Shown one piece after another: positions 6,357-13,559 of a stretch of DNA of 18,574 nt. Origin of the DNA: CAZEAC01 sp964510065 (GTDB lineage: Bacteria > Bdellovibrionota_C > UBA2361 > CAIXSY01). Position 1 is the stretch's first letter. The number at the start of each line of letters is the position of its first letter. The position numbers and the translations under genes were made by a program. Where the stretch lies: NCBI GenBank assembly GCA_964510065.1, contig CAZEAC010000095.1, positions 1 through 18,574 of the forward strand. The letters run 5' to 3'. Below the pieces are notes generated by a model. That model saw only the letters and a program-made list of their open reading frames with translations. It searched no databases and was not told where the DNA came from.

Positions 6357-7230
6357 TTTTGGAATCCTCATTTTGAGTTGCGGGTGGCTCTGCGGTATTG
6401 CTAAAGGTTCCAAGCGACACTTTGCCTCCACCTTCTTTGTCATAAAGCGCTGGATTAAGATCCTTATCATACTGCGAGAGGAATCGTCTGGCTAGCTCAT
6501 GGAACTCAGCGCCTTTTGCTAAGAACCAACGTCGAATCTCGGGAACTGCCTCGCGTACGATATTGTCATATGAGGTTCGGATATGCAGATTTGGAACATC
6601 TTGCCGGGCATAAAGATTCTTATCAACACCATCGACAAATGAAGCAACATCTTCGGCGAGGAGCGCAAGTCCGCCCGAAGTGTCCCCAGCGACCGGCTCA
6701 AAAGCCTCCACGCGGAGTAGCACACTGCCCTCTTTCTTTTCAACCGCGCCTAAACGCTCAAGTTCAAAGAGCACCGTTCCCGGATTAAGATCCTGACTCG
6801 TCGAAAATACTAAGGACGAAAAGCTCGGCGACTCATCCGTGAGTGAAAGCGCCTTTGGCCCGCGCTTCGTCGAGTAACGCTTGTCACTTCGCCACTGGCC
6901 AATAATTTTGGTAAGCAGATTCTCCTTGCCTCCAGCCGGAGATTCCGAGGCGGTAAGCCGCATGACATCTCGGCGATGCAACCCAGTCATAACAGCGAGC
7001 CGACTGACATTAGGTTTCTCAGCGCGCGCGCTAATCTCTTCGCTCGCCGCCTGGACAAGCGCGCGCTTCAGCGCCTCAGACATCTCCTGAATTTTGAAGC
7101 CGCGCTTAAGGTAAAAGCGCGCAAGCGGCAAAAGCAACCGCACCATCACGGTGAAGCCCTGCTCCTCTTTCTTTCCGCCAAGTGCTTTATTCACACTAGA
7201 TAGTTTATCGTAACAATTCATTCGGGACAA
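6346..7230 (-). CDS. DUF6502 family protein with helix-turn-helix
   Basis: A 294-residue soluble protein. Residues 29-95 show the hallmark of the DUF6502 family: VRLLLPLARFYLKRGFKIQE followed by SEALKRALVQAA and then EKPNVSRLAVMTGLHRRDVM, which reads as a DNA-binding helix-turn-helix. The middle (about 104-175) has a second winged-helix-like part with LNPGTVLFELERLGAVEKKE, and the C-terminal half includes a helical region around IVREAVPEIRRWFLAKGAEF. Members of this family are commonly uncharacterised and often sit beside surface or repeat proteins, as here, where the stop overlaps the start of a lipoprotein gene by about 11 bases. The start is a TTG (7230) preceded by AGGGTGA; the ATG at 7221 is the alternative. 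I infer a transcription regulator, with the target unknown. Confidence 0.75.
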   Translation of the reverse strand: MSRMNCYDKLSSVNKALGGKKEEQGFTVMVRLLLPLARFYLKRGFKIQEMSEALKRALVQAASEEISARAEKPNVSRLAVMTGLHRRDVMRLTASESPAGGKENLLTKIIGQWRSDKRYSTKRGPKALSLTDESPSFSSLVFSTSQDLNPGTVLFELERLGAVEKKEGSVLLRVEAFEPVAGDTSGGLALLAEDVASFVDGVDKNLYARQDVPNLHIRTSYDNIVREAVPEIRRWFLAKGAEFHELARRFLSQYDKDLNPALYDKEGGGKVSLGTFSNTAEPPATQNEDSKNVA

Positions 7231-7285
7231 GTGTAATCACCCTAACTCATTAAATTCATGCAGGTAATATTAATTCTTCAATTCC

Positions 7286-7314
7286 TTGACTAGAACGAGC
7301 CGCCCTTGTAAACT
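7286..7314 (+). promoter_or_regulatory. sigma-70-type promoter of the secreted HAF-like protein gene
   Basis: TTGACT (7286-7291) and TAAACT (7309-7314) are separated by exactly 17 bases, matching the -35 consensus in 5 of 6 positions and the -10 in 4 of 6. Transcription would start near 7321, leaving a short leader of about 35 bases with AAAGGAAG before the ATG. Confidence 0.6.
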
Positions 7315-7319
7315 AGAAA

Positions 7320-7334
7320 TGTGTAAACTACACA
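7320..7334. promoter_or_regulatory. operator-like palindrome at the predicted transcription start
   Basis: TGTGTA-AAC-TACACA is a perfect 6-bp inverted repeat starting at about +1 of the predicted promoter. The core GTAAACTA is repeated directly from the -10 region (7308-7315). A repressor or activator bound here would block or touch the polymerase. The neighbouring divergent DUF6502 protein is one candidate, without direct evidence. Confidence 0.4.
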
Positions 7335-7355
7335 CTTTTACAAAAGGAAGATATT

Positions 7356-8771
7356 ATGCCTTTTTTCACTGCCACTCTCGCCTCCCTGCTTATCACCGCC
7401 CTCGCGCTTATCGCCAAAGGCGCCCACGCCGATCAATTTACCATCTTTCCGCTAGGAACCACCGATGAATCAGTTCGCCTTTACGACAACGGTGATGCCC
7501 TGGTACAGGGCTTACGTCATACGATTATAAATTCCAAAAAAGGAGTAGTTACTTTTTCATCGGAAGATTCATACGACATCTCGGATATGAATAGTAACGG
7601 CACCGTGGCTTTTTATGTGAATGCCGAATATGACCCAAACACCCTAACGTACCACTGCTCAATTTCGCGAAAACGCCTTAATGCTGAAGTCGAGACGTTT
7701 ACCCTGATAACTGCCGCTCGTTCCTGCGGAGGCGAAGTATACCTTGCCGACGACGAGTGGATTGCCGTTAATCTGTACTACACCGATAGCTCCGAGCTGG
7801 AACGTAAAGCTGTCAGTCTCATCGCTCCAGATGGCACGATGACCACTGCGGAAGCACCGGCAGGTACGAGGGAGATATTTGTTGCGGCCCTCCTTCCCCA
7901 GGGGAACGCCGTTGGAGATATATTCTTTGAGAATTCGCCAAAGGGCGCTGCTGGCTTCGTCGCCACGAGCGCTACGGGCATACAAACGATCTCCTCGACT
8001 CTGCCCTTTGACTCAGCAGTTAAAATCGGTAACAGCGCGCTTTTCGGAAAACGCTTTCCACACTCGCGACGCATTCCACTCTATAATTACCTCACCGGTG
8101 AACGCACGAAAAGCAGACGAGTATCGACAAAAGTAGTGCAGCTTTTAGCAGCTAACGACAATGGCGAGTATCTCACTAAAGTCATGAAAAATGGACATGA
8201 GTTCTATGCCCTGCAAACGCGGAGAGGTAGCACTATTGATCTAAACTGCGCGCTCCCAAACTCGTCACGGATCAAGATGGGAGAACTCACCGACATCAAT
8301 AATCAGGGCGATATTTTAGCTGACGTCTATTCTCTCGACAATTCATCGAGATTTCCCGTGGTGCTTAAACGGAAACGTGGCCAGACGCCAAATTACTGCC
8401 CCGTGCTCAAAGCGACAGTCGTCGGCGGCTGCGCGCGCTATTTTCGGAACGACCCCACCAGCATCACGCAGCATACGACGTTCCCCTACCAGAGCTCGCC
8501 TTCCTGCACGATAAAGGCAACTCTCACGCACAATGGAAAGCCGCTTGCAGGGAAAAGTATTAGCTTGTTTGCGGGATACAGCGAAGCAGAGGCCAAGGCG
8601 ACAGCCACTACCGACTCAAAAGGTCAAGTAACTTTGAGTTATCCGCTTAATCTTCTCGAATCGCAGTATTGGGAGGTCAAATTCTGGGCCGATCCAACTC
8701 TTAGAGCAGATTCCGTCACAATTAAGTTAAAGGACCTGGACGAGGGCTCGGATTACGACGATTGGGTCTAG
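7356..8771 (+). CDS. secreted protein with HAF-like beta repeats and C-terminal Ig-like domain
   Basis: A 471-residue protein with AAAGGAAG 7 bases before its ATG. A signal peptide covers about residues 1-25 (MPFFTATLASLLITALALIA, cleavage after HA near 25). The body contains recurring phrases of the type D-x-N-x-x-G: LYDNGDALVQG, ISDMNSNGTVAFYV, LAANDNGEYLTKV and DINNQGDILADVYS, spaced as in extracellular HAF-repeat beta-propeller-like proteins. The last about 90 residues look like a bacterial Ig-like (Big-1-type) domain: CTIKATLTHNGKPLAGKSIS, then TTDSKGQVTLSYPL. Several cysteines (VGGCARYF, SPSCTI) suggest disulfides. No catalytic motif is visible. It is transcribed divergently from the DUF6502/lipoprotein pair from its own promoter. 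A surface or extracellular structural or binding role is inferred; the exact function is unknown. Confidence 0.75.
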   Translation: MPFFTATLASLLITALALIAKGAHADQFTIFPLGTTDESVRLYDNGDALVQGLRHTIINSKKGVVTFSSEDSYDISDMNSNGTVAFYVNAEYDPNTLTYHCSISRKRLNAEVETFTLITAARSCGGEVYLADDEWIAVNLYYTDSSELERKAVSLIAPDGTMTTAEAPAGTREIFVAALLPQGNAVGDIFFENSPKGAAGFVATSATGIQTISSTLPFDSAVKIGNSALFGKRFPHSRRIPLYNYLTGERTKSRRVSTKVVQLLAANDNGEYLTKVMKNGHEFYALQTRRGSTIDLNCALPNSSRIKMGELTDINNQGDILADVYSLDNSSRFPVVLKRKRGQTPNYCPVLKATVVGGCARYFRNDPTSITQHTTFPYQSSPSCTIKATLTHNGKPLAGKSISLFAGYSEAEAKATATTDSKGQVTLSYPLNLLESQYWEVKFWADPTLRADSVTIKLKDLDEGSDYDDWV

Positions 8772-8798
8772 GCTAACAAATCTCCAGCAAAAACCCAC

Positions 8799-8840
8799 GA
8801 AGGGGCTACGCCGGAAGTTTTGGCGCAGCCCCTTCTTTAT
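8799..8840. terminator. terminator between convergent genes
   Basis: GAAGGGGCT (8799-8807) pairs perfectly with AGCCCCTTC (8827-8835), with GCC/GGC pairing further inside, followed by TTTAT. It terminates the rightward secreted-protein gene. It overlaps the last codons of the leftward thiamine pyrophosphokinase gene. Confidence 0.75.
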
Positions 8841-9471
8841 TGCGCTCGACACACACCAGCAGCACCCCACTCTTTATTTTTATCTCACAGGGAGACTTAT
8901 CAATCACATTATGAATACTCACTCCCCGACCAAACTGAAGGTCATGATTCTCAAGCGTCCACCGCAAGCCTGATGTGCTGACCCCCTTCGCGCCACTAAA
9001 TGAAAAAAGCGAAACTGTGCTGCCTAGAGGCAGCTCTGCGCTCCACTGTGTCCGCGGCCCCGGCGAAGTTAAAAAAACTCCGTAGAGAGAATCCTCTTCG
9101 ATCTCAATTTCCACCTCACTTGAGAACTTCTGTAATGAATTAAAGTTAGAGATCTCATGGGTCACCAGGCCACCCAAGACGCCGCTTACAACAATCGTGC
9201 TGGCGCCCTCTGTTCGTGCATGCGCGAGTGCCTTATCAAGATCAGTGAAATTTTGATCGAGCACTCGCAGCACCTTCAAAGTCTCGTCCTTTTTGCGCGC
9301 GCCCCTATCAAAACTATCAAGATCGCCAATCACCAGATCAGGAGAAAGCTGCGCAGCGTCGAACGCGAAAATGCCGCCATCGGCGGCGATGCGATACTGC
9401 GACTCCGCGCACAACCGGGTCAAAAGCTGCGTTGAAGGGGCGACTCCATTACAAACAATAAGGCTGCGCAA
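8806..9471 (-). CDS. thiN: thiamine pyrophosphokinase (divergent)
   Basis: A 221-residue protein that should transfer pyrophosphate from ATP to thiamine, giving thiamine diphosphate. The frame is open further upstream, but that part is repeat DNA. I start at the TTG at 9471, which has GGGAGGGAG just before it and gives the usual family length. Family motifs in order: ADGG (30-33), SPDLVIGDLDS (43-53), the ATP-site QNFTDLDKAL (73-82), a Gly-rich loop SGVLGGLVTHEISNF (96-110), and in the C-terminal thiamine-binding domain TSGLRWTLENHDLQFG followed by SIHN. The usual GGRxDH of the loop reads GGLVTH here and the usual SxSN reads SIHN, so activity may be altered. No thiamine biosynthesis genes or TPP riboswitch are nearby, consistent with salvage of imported thiamine. 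Confidence 0.8.
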   Translation of the reverse strand: MRSLIVCNGVAPSTQLLTRLCAESQYRIAADGGIFAFDAAQLSPDLVIGDLDSFDRGARKKDETLKVLRVLDQNFTDLDKALAHARTEGASTIVVSGVLGGLVTHEISNFNSLQKFSSEVEIEIEEDSLYGVFLTSPGPRTQWSAELPLGSTVSLFSFSGAKGVSTSGLRWTLENHDLQFGRGVSIHNVIDKSPCEIKIKSGVLLVCVERNKEGAAPKLPA

Positions 9472-9490
9472 TTTTTCTCCCTCCCTCGGT

Positions 9491-9566
9491 TCCAACTCGG
9501 TGCTCCCTGTGCCTCTGTGGTTTATTTTGCTTTCAAGAAACCACAGAGGCACGAAGAGCACAGAGA
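9491..9566. repeat. long inverted repeat of the CCACAGAGGCAC type
   Basis: GTGCCTCTGTGGTTT (9507-9521) and AAACCACAGAGGCAC (9536-9550) pair perfectly over 15 bp around a 14-base loop. With a few mismatches the arms extend to about 30 bp (9491-9521 with 9536-9566, including CTC and GAGCAC blocks). The core ACCACAGAGGCAC resembles a short intergenic repeat that I know from several environmental bacteria. It lies directly upstream of, and slightly into the open frame before, the thiamine pyrophosphokinase start. Confidence 0.75.
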
Positions 9567-9735
9567 TGAGAAGAGTCAGACAACTTCGTTTACAGTGTAC
9601 TAGCTTCTACACAATAAGTTCTTGAACTAAGCATTTCAATGGCTTAGACCCTTAAAATTATATGCTACATCAGGCCCGCGAGATGTAATAACAGAACTTA
9701 GGAAAAGGGTGCCGTCTACTTTTTTTGAAGGTTTT

Positions 9736-10299
9736 ATGCAGACTGCAAGGCAAGTCCCCGTCCTCGATCCTACCAAACAATCTAATTCCGAAACCGAATC
9801 TCTCGACCCCTCACTTAATCTTCCGACAAACACCACCCCTCGTTCACAGGTGCTCGACATTCGGGATTCCGGCGTCAGCTACGCGCCTACGGGGGAAGAA
9901 ATAGTTCTACACACCTTGAGCATCGCTCCAGGCATTAACGCTTACATTACCCAAGAACAGAGTAAAATCTTTCTCGCAGTACGAAAATCGGGACGACGCT
10001 CCGAAATATTTCGATTTCAGATGAACGGTGGTGGCCATGAGTCGGGAACTCACCGACTACCAATCTCGAGCACTATCGGCGGACTATCGCTGCACGCAAG
10101 TGGTCCGCTCGAGTGTATTACCGTGAGCGCAGTCAAAAATACGCTATGGAATTCTTTGGTGCGGCTGCTTCTTGGCCAAGACGGTGAAAGCTCCTCTTTC
10201 ACGGTGCATATCCCGCTCTGTCGCCGACGCCCTGCCAGTCCAGATATGGCAATACATGTAATGGTCGAAAGTCACGAGACGATCGTGCGACCGCGTTAA
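9736..10299 (+). CDS. hypothetical protein
   Basis: A 187-residue protein I do not recognise. I start it at the ATG at 9736, preceded by GAAGG 4 bases upstream; a GTG at 9709 is in frame but has only a weaker AAAAGG directly before it. Residues 1-45 are Ser/Thr/Pro/Asn-rich and probably disordered. From about 50 the sequence alternates polar and hydrophobic residues (EEIVLHTLSI, AYITQEQSKIFLAVRKSG, SEIFRFQMNG, SFTVHIPL, AIHVMVES), indicating a compact beta-sheet domain. There is no signal peptide, membrane helix or cysteine cluster. It is flanked upstream by the inverted repeat and ends within a hairpin, so it is probably a single-gene unit. Confidence 0.55.
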   Translation: MQTARQVPVLDPTKQSNSETESLDPSLNLPTNTTPRSQVLDIRDSGVSYAPTGEEIVLHTLSIAPGINAYITQEQSKIFLAVRKSGRRSEIFRFQMNGGGHESGTHRLPISSTIGGLSLHASGPLECITVSAVKNTLWNSLVRLLLGQDGESSSFTVHIPLCRRRPASPDMAIHVMVESHETIVRPR

Positions 10300-10309
10300 A
10301 GCGGTCGCA
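10286..10309 (+). terminator. stem-loop at the end of the hypothetical gene
   Basis: TGCGACCGC (10286-10294) pairs perfectly with GCGGTCGCA (10301-10309) around GTTAAA; the stop codon of the upstream gene lies in the loop. It is GC-rich, but only a short AATT follows instead of a T run, so it could end transcription inefficiently or protect the mRNA 3' end. Confidence 0.45.
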
Positions 10310-10369
10310 AATTCTCGGAAGCGCTCAGAAACGCTCGAATTGCAGGGTCTTTTAGAGATTTCGCCCCGG

Positions 10370-10398
10370 TTGCTACAGCCTTTGAATTACCCTATGCT
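10370..10398 (+). promoter_or_regulatory. possible promoter of the phosphate uptake pair, placing +1 at the start codon
   Basis: TTGCTA (10370-10375) and TATGCT (10393-10398) are 17 bases apart, each 4 of 6 to consensus. The predicted transcription start falls on or beside the A of the ATG at 10405, and no Shine-Dalgarno sequence precedes that ATG, so the mRNA may be leaderless. Confidence 0.35.
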
Positions 10399-10404
10399 TC
10401 GCTC

Positions 10405-11034
10405 ATGTTATCACTACAGAAATTGCTTGGAAAAGACGAGACTTTCTTCACACTCTTTGAAGGAGCCGCCGCCGAAGCGCAAAATTGCGCTCGTGCGCTC
10501 GCGGCGCTGATTAAAGATCCGACGGTGGCCAACACCCTTCACGATCTACGCCATGCACGTCAGAAAAATAAGGAGATCTGTGAGCGCATCGATGAACTGG
10601 TGGTAAACACCTTTGTCACCGCGCTTGAGCGCGAAGATATCGAGTCGGTTGCGAGCGCACTCTACCGAATTCCGAAGCCGATTGAAAAATTCGCCGAACG
10701 CTATCGCATATCAAGAAAGCTTATCAACGATGTTGAGTTTTCAAATCAGGTCGCATTGCTTGTTGGTGCGACTGACATTGTCGCTGAGATGGTCGGACAA
10801 TTCAAAAAGGGGCTGCATATCGATACGATCAAGAGGCTCAACGCCAAGCTGCAGCGTGCAGAAGCTGAAGCGGATGCACTGGAGGTAGAGCTGCTGCACG
10901 AGTTGTATCGAAGCAAACGCCACTCCCTAAAGGTAATCGCGATTAAGGACCTCTACGACCTGCTTGAGGATGTGGTTGATCGTTGCCGCGATGCCGGCGG
11001 AATTGTTACCCATGTATTCCTTAAGAACTCCTAA
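10405..11034 (+). CDS. DUF47 (PhoU-like) phosphate transport regulator
   Basis: A 209-residue all-helical protein of the DUF47/YkaA family. The N-terminus LLGKDETFFTLFEGAAAEAQ (7-26) is the family signature, followed by a helical bundle like PhoU with acidic metal-binding helices (ICERIDELVVNTFVTALERE, about 58-77), and the C-terminal signature KVIAIKDLYDLLEDVVDRCR (176-195). In this family the protein is encoded beside a PiT phosphate permease and is thought to control or stabilise it. That gene follows here after a short spacer, so the two should form one operon. Start ATG 10405 has no visible ribosome binding site; a promoter-like pair just upstream suggests leaderless translation. Confidence 0.88.
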   Translation: MLSLQKLLGKDETFFTLFEGAAAEAQNCARALAALIKDPTVANTLHDLRHARQKNKEICERIDELVVNTFVTALEREDIESVASALYRIPKPIEKFAERYRISRKLINDVEFSNQVALLVGATDIVAEMVGQFKKGLHIDTIKRLNAKLQRAEAEADALEVELLHELYRSKRHSLKVIAIKDLYDLLEDVVDRCRDAGGIVTHVFLKNS

Positions 11035-11049
11035 AAATTATTGTGGCGT

Positions 11050-12135
11050 ATGCTGCTAATCTTTACCGTCATACTCGTCGCCCTTATATTCGAGTTTATT
11101 AACGGCTTCCATGACACCGCCAACTCAATTGCGACCTCAGTATCTACCAAGGTGCTTACGCCACGCATGGCGATACTTCTTGCCGCGACAACAAATTTGA
11201 TTGGTGCGCTCTGGGGAACGGCGGTGGCGAAGACCGTTGCCTCGGGCCTTGTGCAAACTGACATTGTTACCTCGCAGGTATTAATTTGTGCGCTCCTCGG
11301 CGGCATCACCTGGAACTTAATTACTTGGTGGTTTGGCATGCCTTCGAGCTCTAGTCACGCGCTGATCGGCGGACTTTGTGGGGCGGCGCTCGCGCAGGCC
11401 GAAAACAATTGGAGTGTTATTATCTGGTCGCAACCTTCGGCTGTGCACTGGTATGAAGGCAAAGGCCTGCTCTGGAAGGTAGTAATTCCAATGGTTACCT
11501 CGCCACTGTGCGGAATGCTGCTTGGTTTTTTCTTAATGGCGATTCTTTACCTGACCCTTCAGAGATTTAAGCCTAGAATCATTAATGCGGTATTTGGAAA
11601 ACTTCAGATCCTCTCGGCAGCGAGCATGGGCTTCATGCACGGCACGAACGACGCACAGAAGACTATGGGCATTATCGCGTTGGCGCTCGTGGCCGGAACA
11701 AAGGCCGGAGTATTTGAGTCGGTGTCGCCGGTGTTCTCCTTTCTTCACACTCCCGAGCCGAGCGCCGGGAAAAGCTTGGAGATCGCTACCTGGATAAAAA
11801 TATTATGCGCACTTACCATGGCGGCGGGAACTGCTGCTGGAGGATGGAAAATCATCAAGACTTTGGGGCACAAGATGGTGAAGCTGCAGCCGATCCATGG
11901 CTTCGCCGCAGAGGCGAGCTCGTCGGCCGTAATCTTTACCGCGAGCCACCTCGGAATACCGGTTTCAACGACTCATAATATTACTGCGTCAATTCTTGGC
12001 GTTGGCGCTGCGAAACGTTTCGGCGCGGTCAAATGGCTAGTCGTCGAGCGAATCATATGGGCGTGGGTTTTCACCTTGCCTATGGCAGGAGGCTCGGCGT
12101 ATCTGCTCCTTAAACTTTGGAAGTATCTTGGGTAA
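11050..12135 (+). CDS. pit: PiT-family inorganic phosphate transporter
   Basis: A 361-residue integral membrane protein with roughly ten hydrophobic segments. Both copies of the PiT/PHO-4 signature are present: NGFHDTANSIAT (about 18-29) and MHGTNDAQKTMG (about 196-207). PVSTTHNITASILGVG (about 304-319) and SSSSHALIGGLCG (about 99-111) form the repeated STTH/SSSH motif. The family imports metal-phosphate or phosphate with protons or sodium across the inner membrane. I prefer the ATG at 11050 (product MLLIFTVILVALIFEF); an in-frame TTG at 11041 adds three residues. The upstream DUF47 gene ends 15 bases earlier and is the usual partner. A weak hairpin follows the stop. Confidence 0.92.
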   Translation: MLLIFTVILVALIFEFINGFHDTANSIATSVSTKVLTPRMAILLAATTNLIGALWGTAVAKTVASGLVQTDIVTSQVLICALLGGITWNLITWWFGMPSSSSHALIGGLCGAALAQAENNWSVIIWSQPSAVHWYEGKGLLWKVVIPMVTSPLCGMLLGFFLMAILYLTLQRFKPRIINAVFGKLQILSAASMGFMHGTNDAQKTMGIIALALVAGTKAGVFESVSPVFSFLHTPEPSAGKSLEIATWIKILCALTMAAGTAAGGWKIIKTLGHKMVKLQPIHGFAAEASSSAVIFTASHLGIPVSTTHNITASILGVGAAKRFGAVKWLVVERIIWAWVFTLPMAGGSAYLLLKLWKYLG

Positions 12136-12136
12136 A

Positions 12137-12160
12137 CTACCCCCGGGTAGCGTTTTCTTG
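12137..12160 (+). terminator. weak terminator-like hairpin after the phosphate transporter
   Basis: CTACC (12137-12141) can pair with GGTAG (12146-12150) around a C-rich loop, followed by CGTTTTCTT. It lies between convergent stops (12135 and 12170). The stem is short, so this is tentative. Confidence 0.3.
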
Positions 12161-12169
12161 CTATAAAGA

Positions 12170-13519
12170 TCAACCTGCGGCAATCTTGATGAGCGACCCG
12201 CGCACTGCCCCGGAATACTCAGCGCCCTGAATACTCATCGGCACTCGTAATGTCGTCGCCCGACCTGAAGGAAGCTGGACAGTATCTTTCGAAAAGATAA
12301 CATCCAGAGTCCAGTTGATTGCAACACGCACCCGTTTCTCGAATCGCGGCAATTTCATGAGGTACACTGTGCGCCAAAGCCACCAGGCAACGAAGCCCGA
12401 AAAGCGCAAACCAAAGATCTGCGCGACCCCCTTTCGGTGCCCCAACGAGGCGAGTTGACCGAGAGACTTGAATTTGAATTTTTTAGTCGGGCCTCCCTCT
12501 AAAGTCGCTTTAATGTTTCGCGCCACTACACGCGCCTCGCGAATTGCATGCTGGGCCGTCGGCGGATGGAAGCCGCCCTTGCCATCCGGGATCGCCGCGC
12601 AATCGGCAAGCGCCCATACCCCTGGGAACTCTTTAACGGCCAAGGTCTCGTCGACGAGGAGCTTGCCCTTTTCACGCTTGCAGGGGAGGCCATCAAGTAT
12701 TGGATTGACGATACTTCCGGCGGTCCAAACCAGCGAACAGCTTTCAAAGCTTGCGCCATCGGAGAGCGTGACCACGTTATTTTCATACCCGGCTACCCGA
12801 GTATTATAATGAATCTCGACTCCACGCTTGGTGAGAAGCTCACCCGCATATATCCCAAGTGCGTGATCGAGTTCGGGAAGTATTGTTTTTCCCGAATTAA
12901 CGAGAATTATTTTCAGATCCGACTGCGTAAGATTCTGATAGAAGGGAAGCACTTCGCGAAGGAAATCATTCATTCCGGCGACTGTTTCAACGCCAGCGAA
13001 CCCGCCTCCCGCGACCACAAAGGTAAGCAGTCGGCCGCGGAGCTCCTTGCAACACTCAAAGTCGGCCTCTTCGAGAAGCGCAATCATCTGGTTTCTAAGA
13101 TGAATGGCATCACCGAGCGATTTCATGGTAAGGGCGTTTTCGGATAGTCCAGGAAGACCGTAGAAATGAGTTACCGCCCCCGGCGCAAGAATCAGCTGAT
13201 CGTATTGCAGTTCATGAGAGTGGTAGCTGTTGCCGTGCGAGACGGTGACAGTCTTCTTGTGCAGATCGATCTTGTCCGCGGAGCCACAGAAAAATCGTAC
13301 TTTTTTAAGAAGCTTATGAATCGGATTTACGATATCAGTTGGGTCAAGATCGCTCGCAGCGACCTCATGCAACATCGGGGTAAAGAGCAGAAAATTATCT
13401 TGGTTAATGAGAGTAATCTCAATTTCCTGCTCGTCGCGACAGCACTTCTCAAGCTCGAGCGCGCTGTAAATTCCGCCGAAACCTCCGCCCACAATGACGA
13501 TCTGCTTCTTCTCTGACAT
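12170..13519 (-). CDS. ndh: type II NADH dehydrogenase (NAD(P)/FAD-dependent oxidoreductase)
   Basis: A 449-residue flavoprotein that should pass electrons from NADH to quinone at the inner face of the membrane without pumping protons. GGGAGG lies 7-8 bases before the ATG at 13519. The FAD-binding Rossmann motif IVIVGGGFGGIYSALEL (7-23) is followed by NQDNFLLFTPMLHEVA (39-54), the NAD-binding motif VVAGGGFAGVE (168-178), and the FAD motif VWALADCAAIP (301-311) with TAQHAIREARVVARNI (321-336), which is typical for NDH-2. The C-terminal part (about 370-390, FSGFVAWWLWRTVYLMKLP) is amphipathic and hydrophobic, and in NDH-2 enzymes provides membrane and quinone contact. A doxX gene lies 40 bases upstream on the same strand, so the two are probably one operon. 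Confidence 0.92.
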   Translation of the reverse strand: MSEKKQIVIVGGGFGGIYSALELEKCCRDEQEIEITLINQDNFLLFTPMLHEVAASDLDPTDIVNPIHKLLKKVRFFCGSADKIDLHKKTVTVSHGNSYHSHELQYDQLILAPGAVTHFYGLPGLSENALTMKSLGDAIHLRNQMIALLEEADFECCKELRGRLLTFVVAGGGFAGVETVAGMNDFLREVLPFYQNLTQSDLKIILVNSGKTILPELDHALGIYAGELLTKRGVEIHYNTRVAGYENNVVTLSDGASFESCSLVWTAGSIVNPILDGLPCKREKGKLLVDETLAVKEFPGVWALADCAAIPDGKGGFHPPTAQHAIREARVVARNIKATLEGGPTKKFKFKSLGQLASLGHRKGVAQIFGLRFSGFVAWWLWRTVYLMKLPRFEKRVRVAINWTLDVIFSKDTVQLPSGRATTLRVPMSIQGAEYSGAVRGSLIKIAAG

Positions 13520-13559
13520 ACAAAATCCTCCCTTTCAAAAATGAAGCTCTCTCTCTGCC

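Noticed and set aside
6010..6495. 161-residue rightward Ser/Thr/Val-rich ORF
   Set aside because: It is antisense of the lipoprotein gene; its composition comes from the complement of the beta-rich lipoprotein.
8806..9561. Upstream start of the thiamine pyrophosphokinase giving 251 residues
   Set aside because: The extra N-terminus is translated inverted-repeat DNA, and a TTG with a good ribosome binding site follows it, giving the usual family length.
12548..13147. 199-residue rightward ORF inside ndh
   Set aside because: It is the antisense of a clear NADH dehydrogenase with all cofactor motifs and shows no family resemblance of its own.
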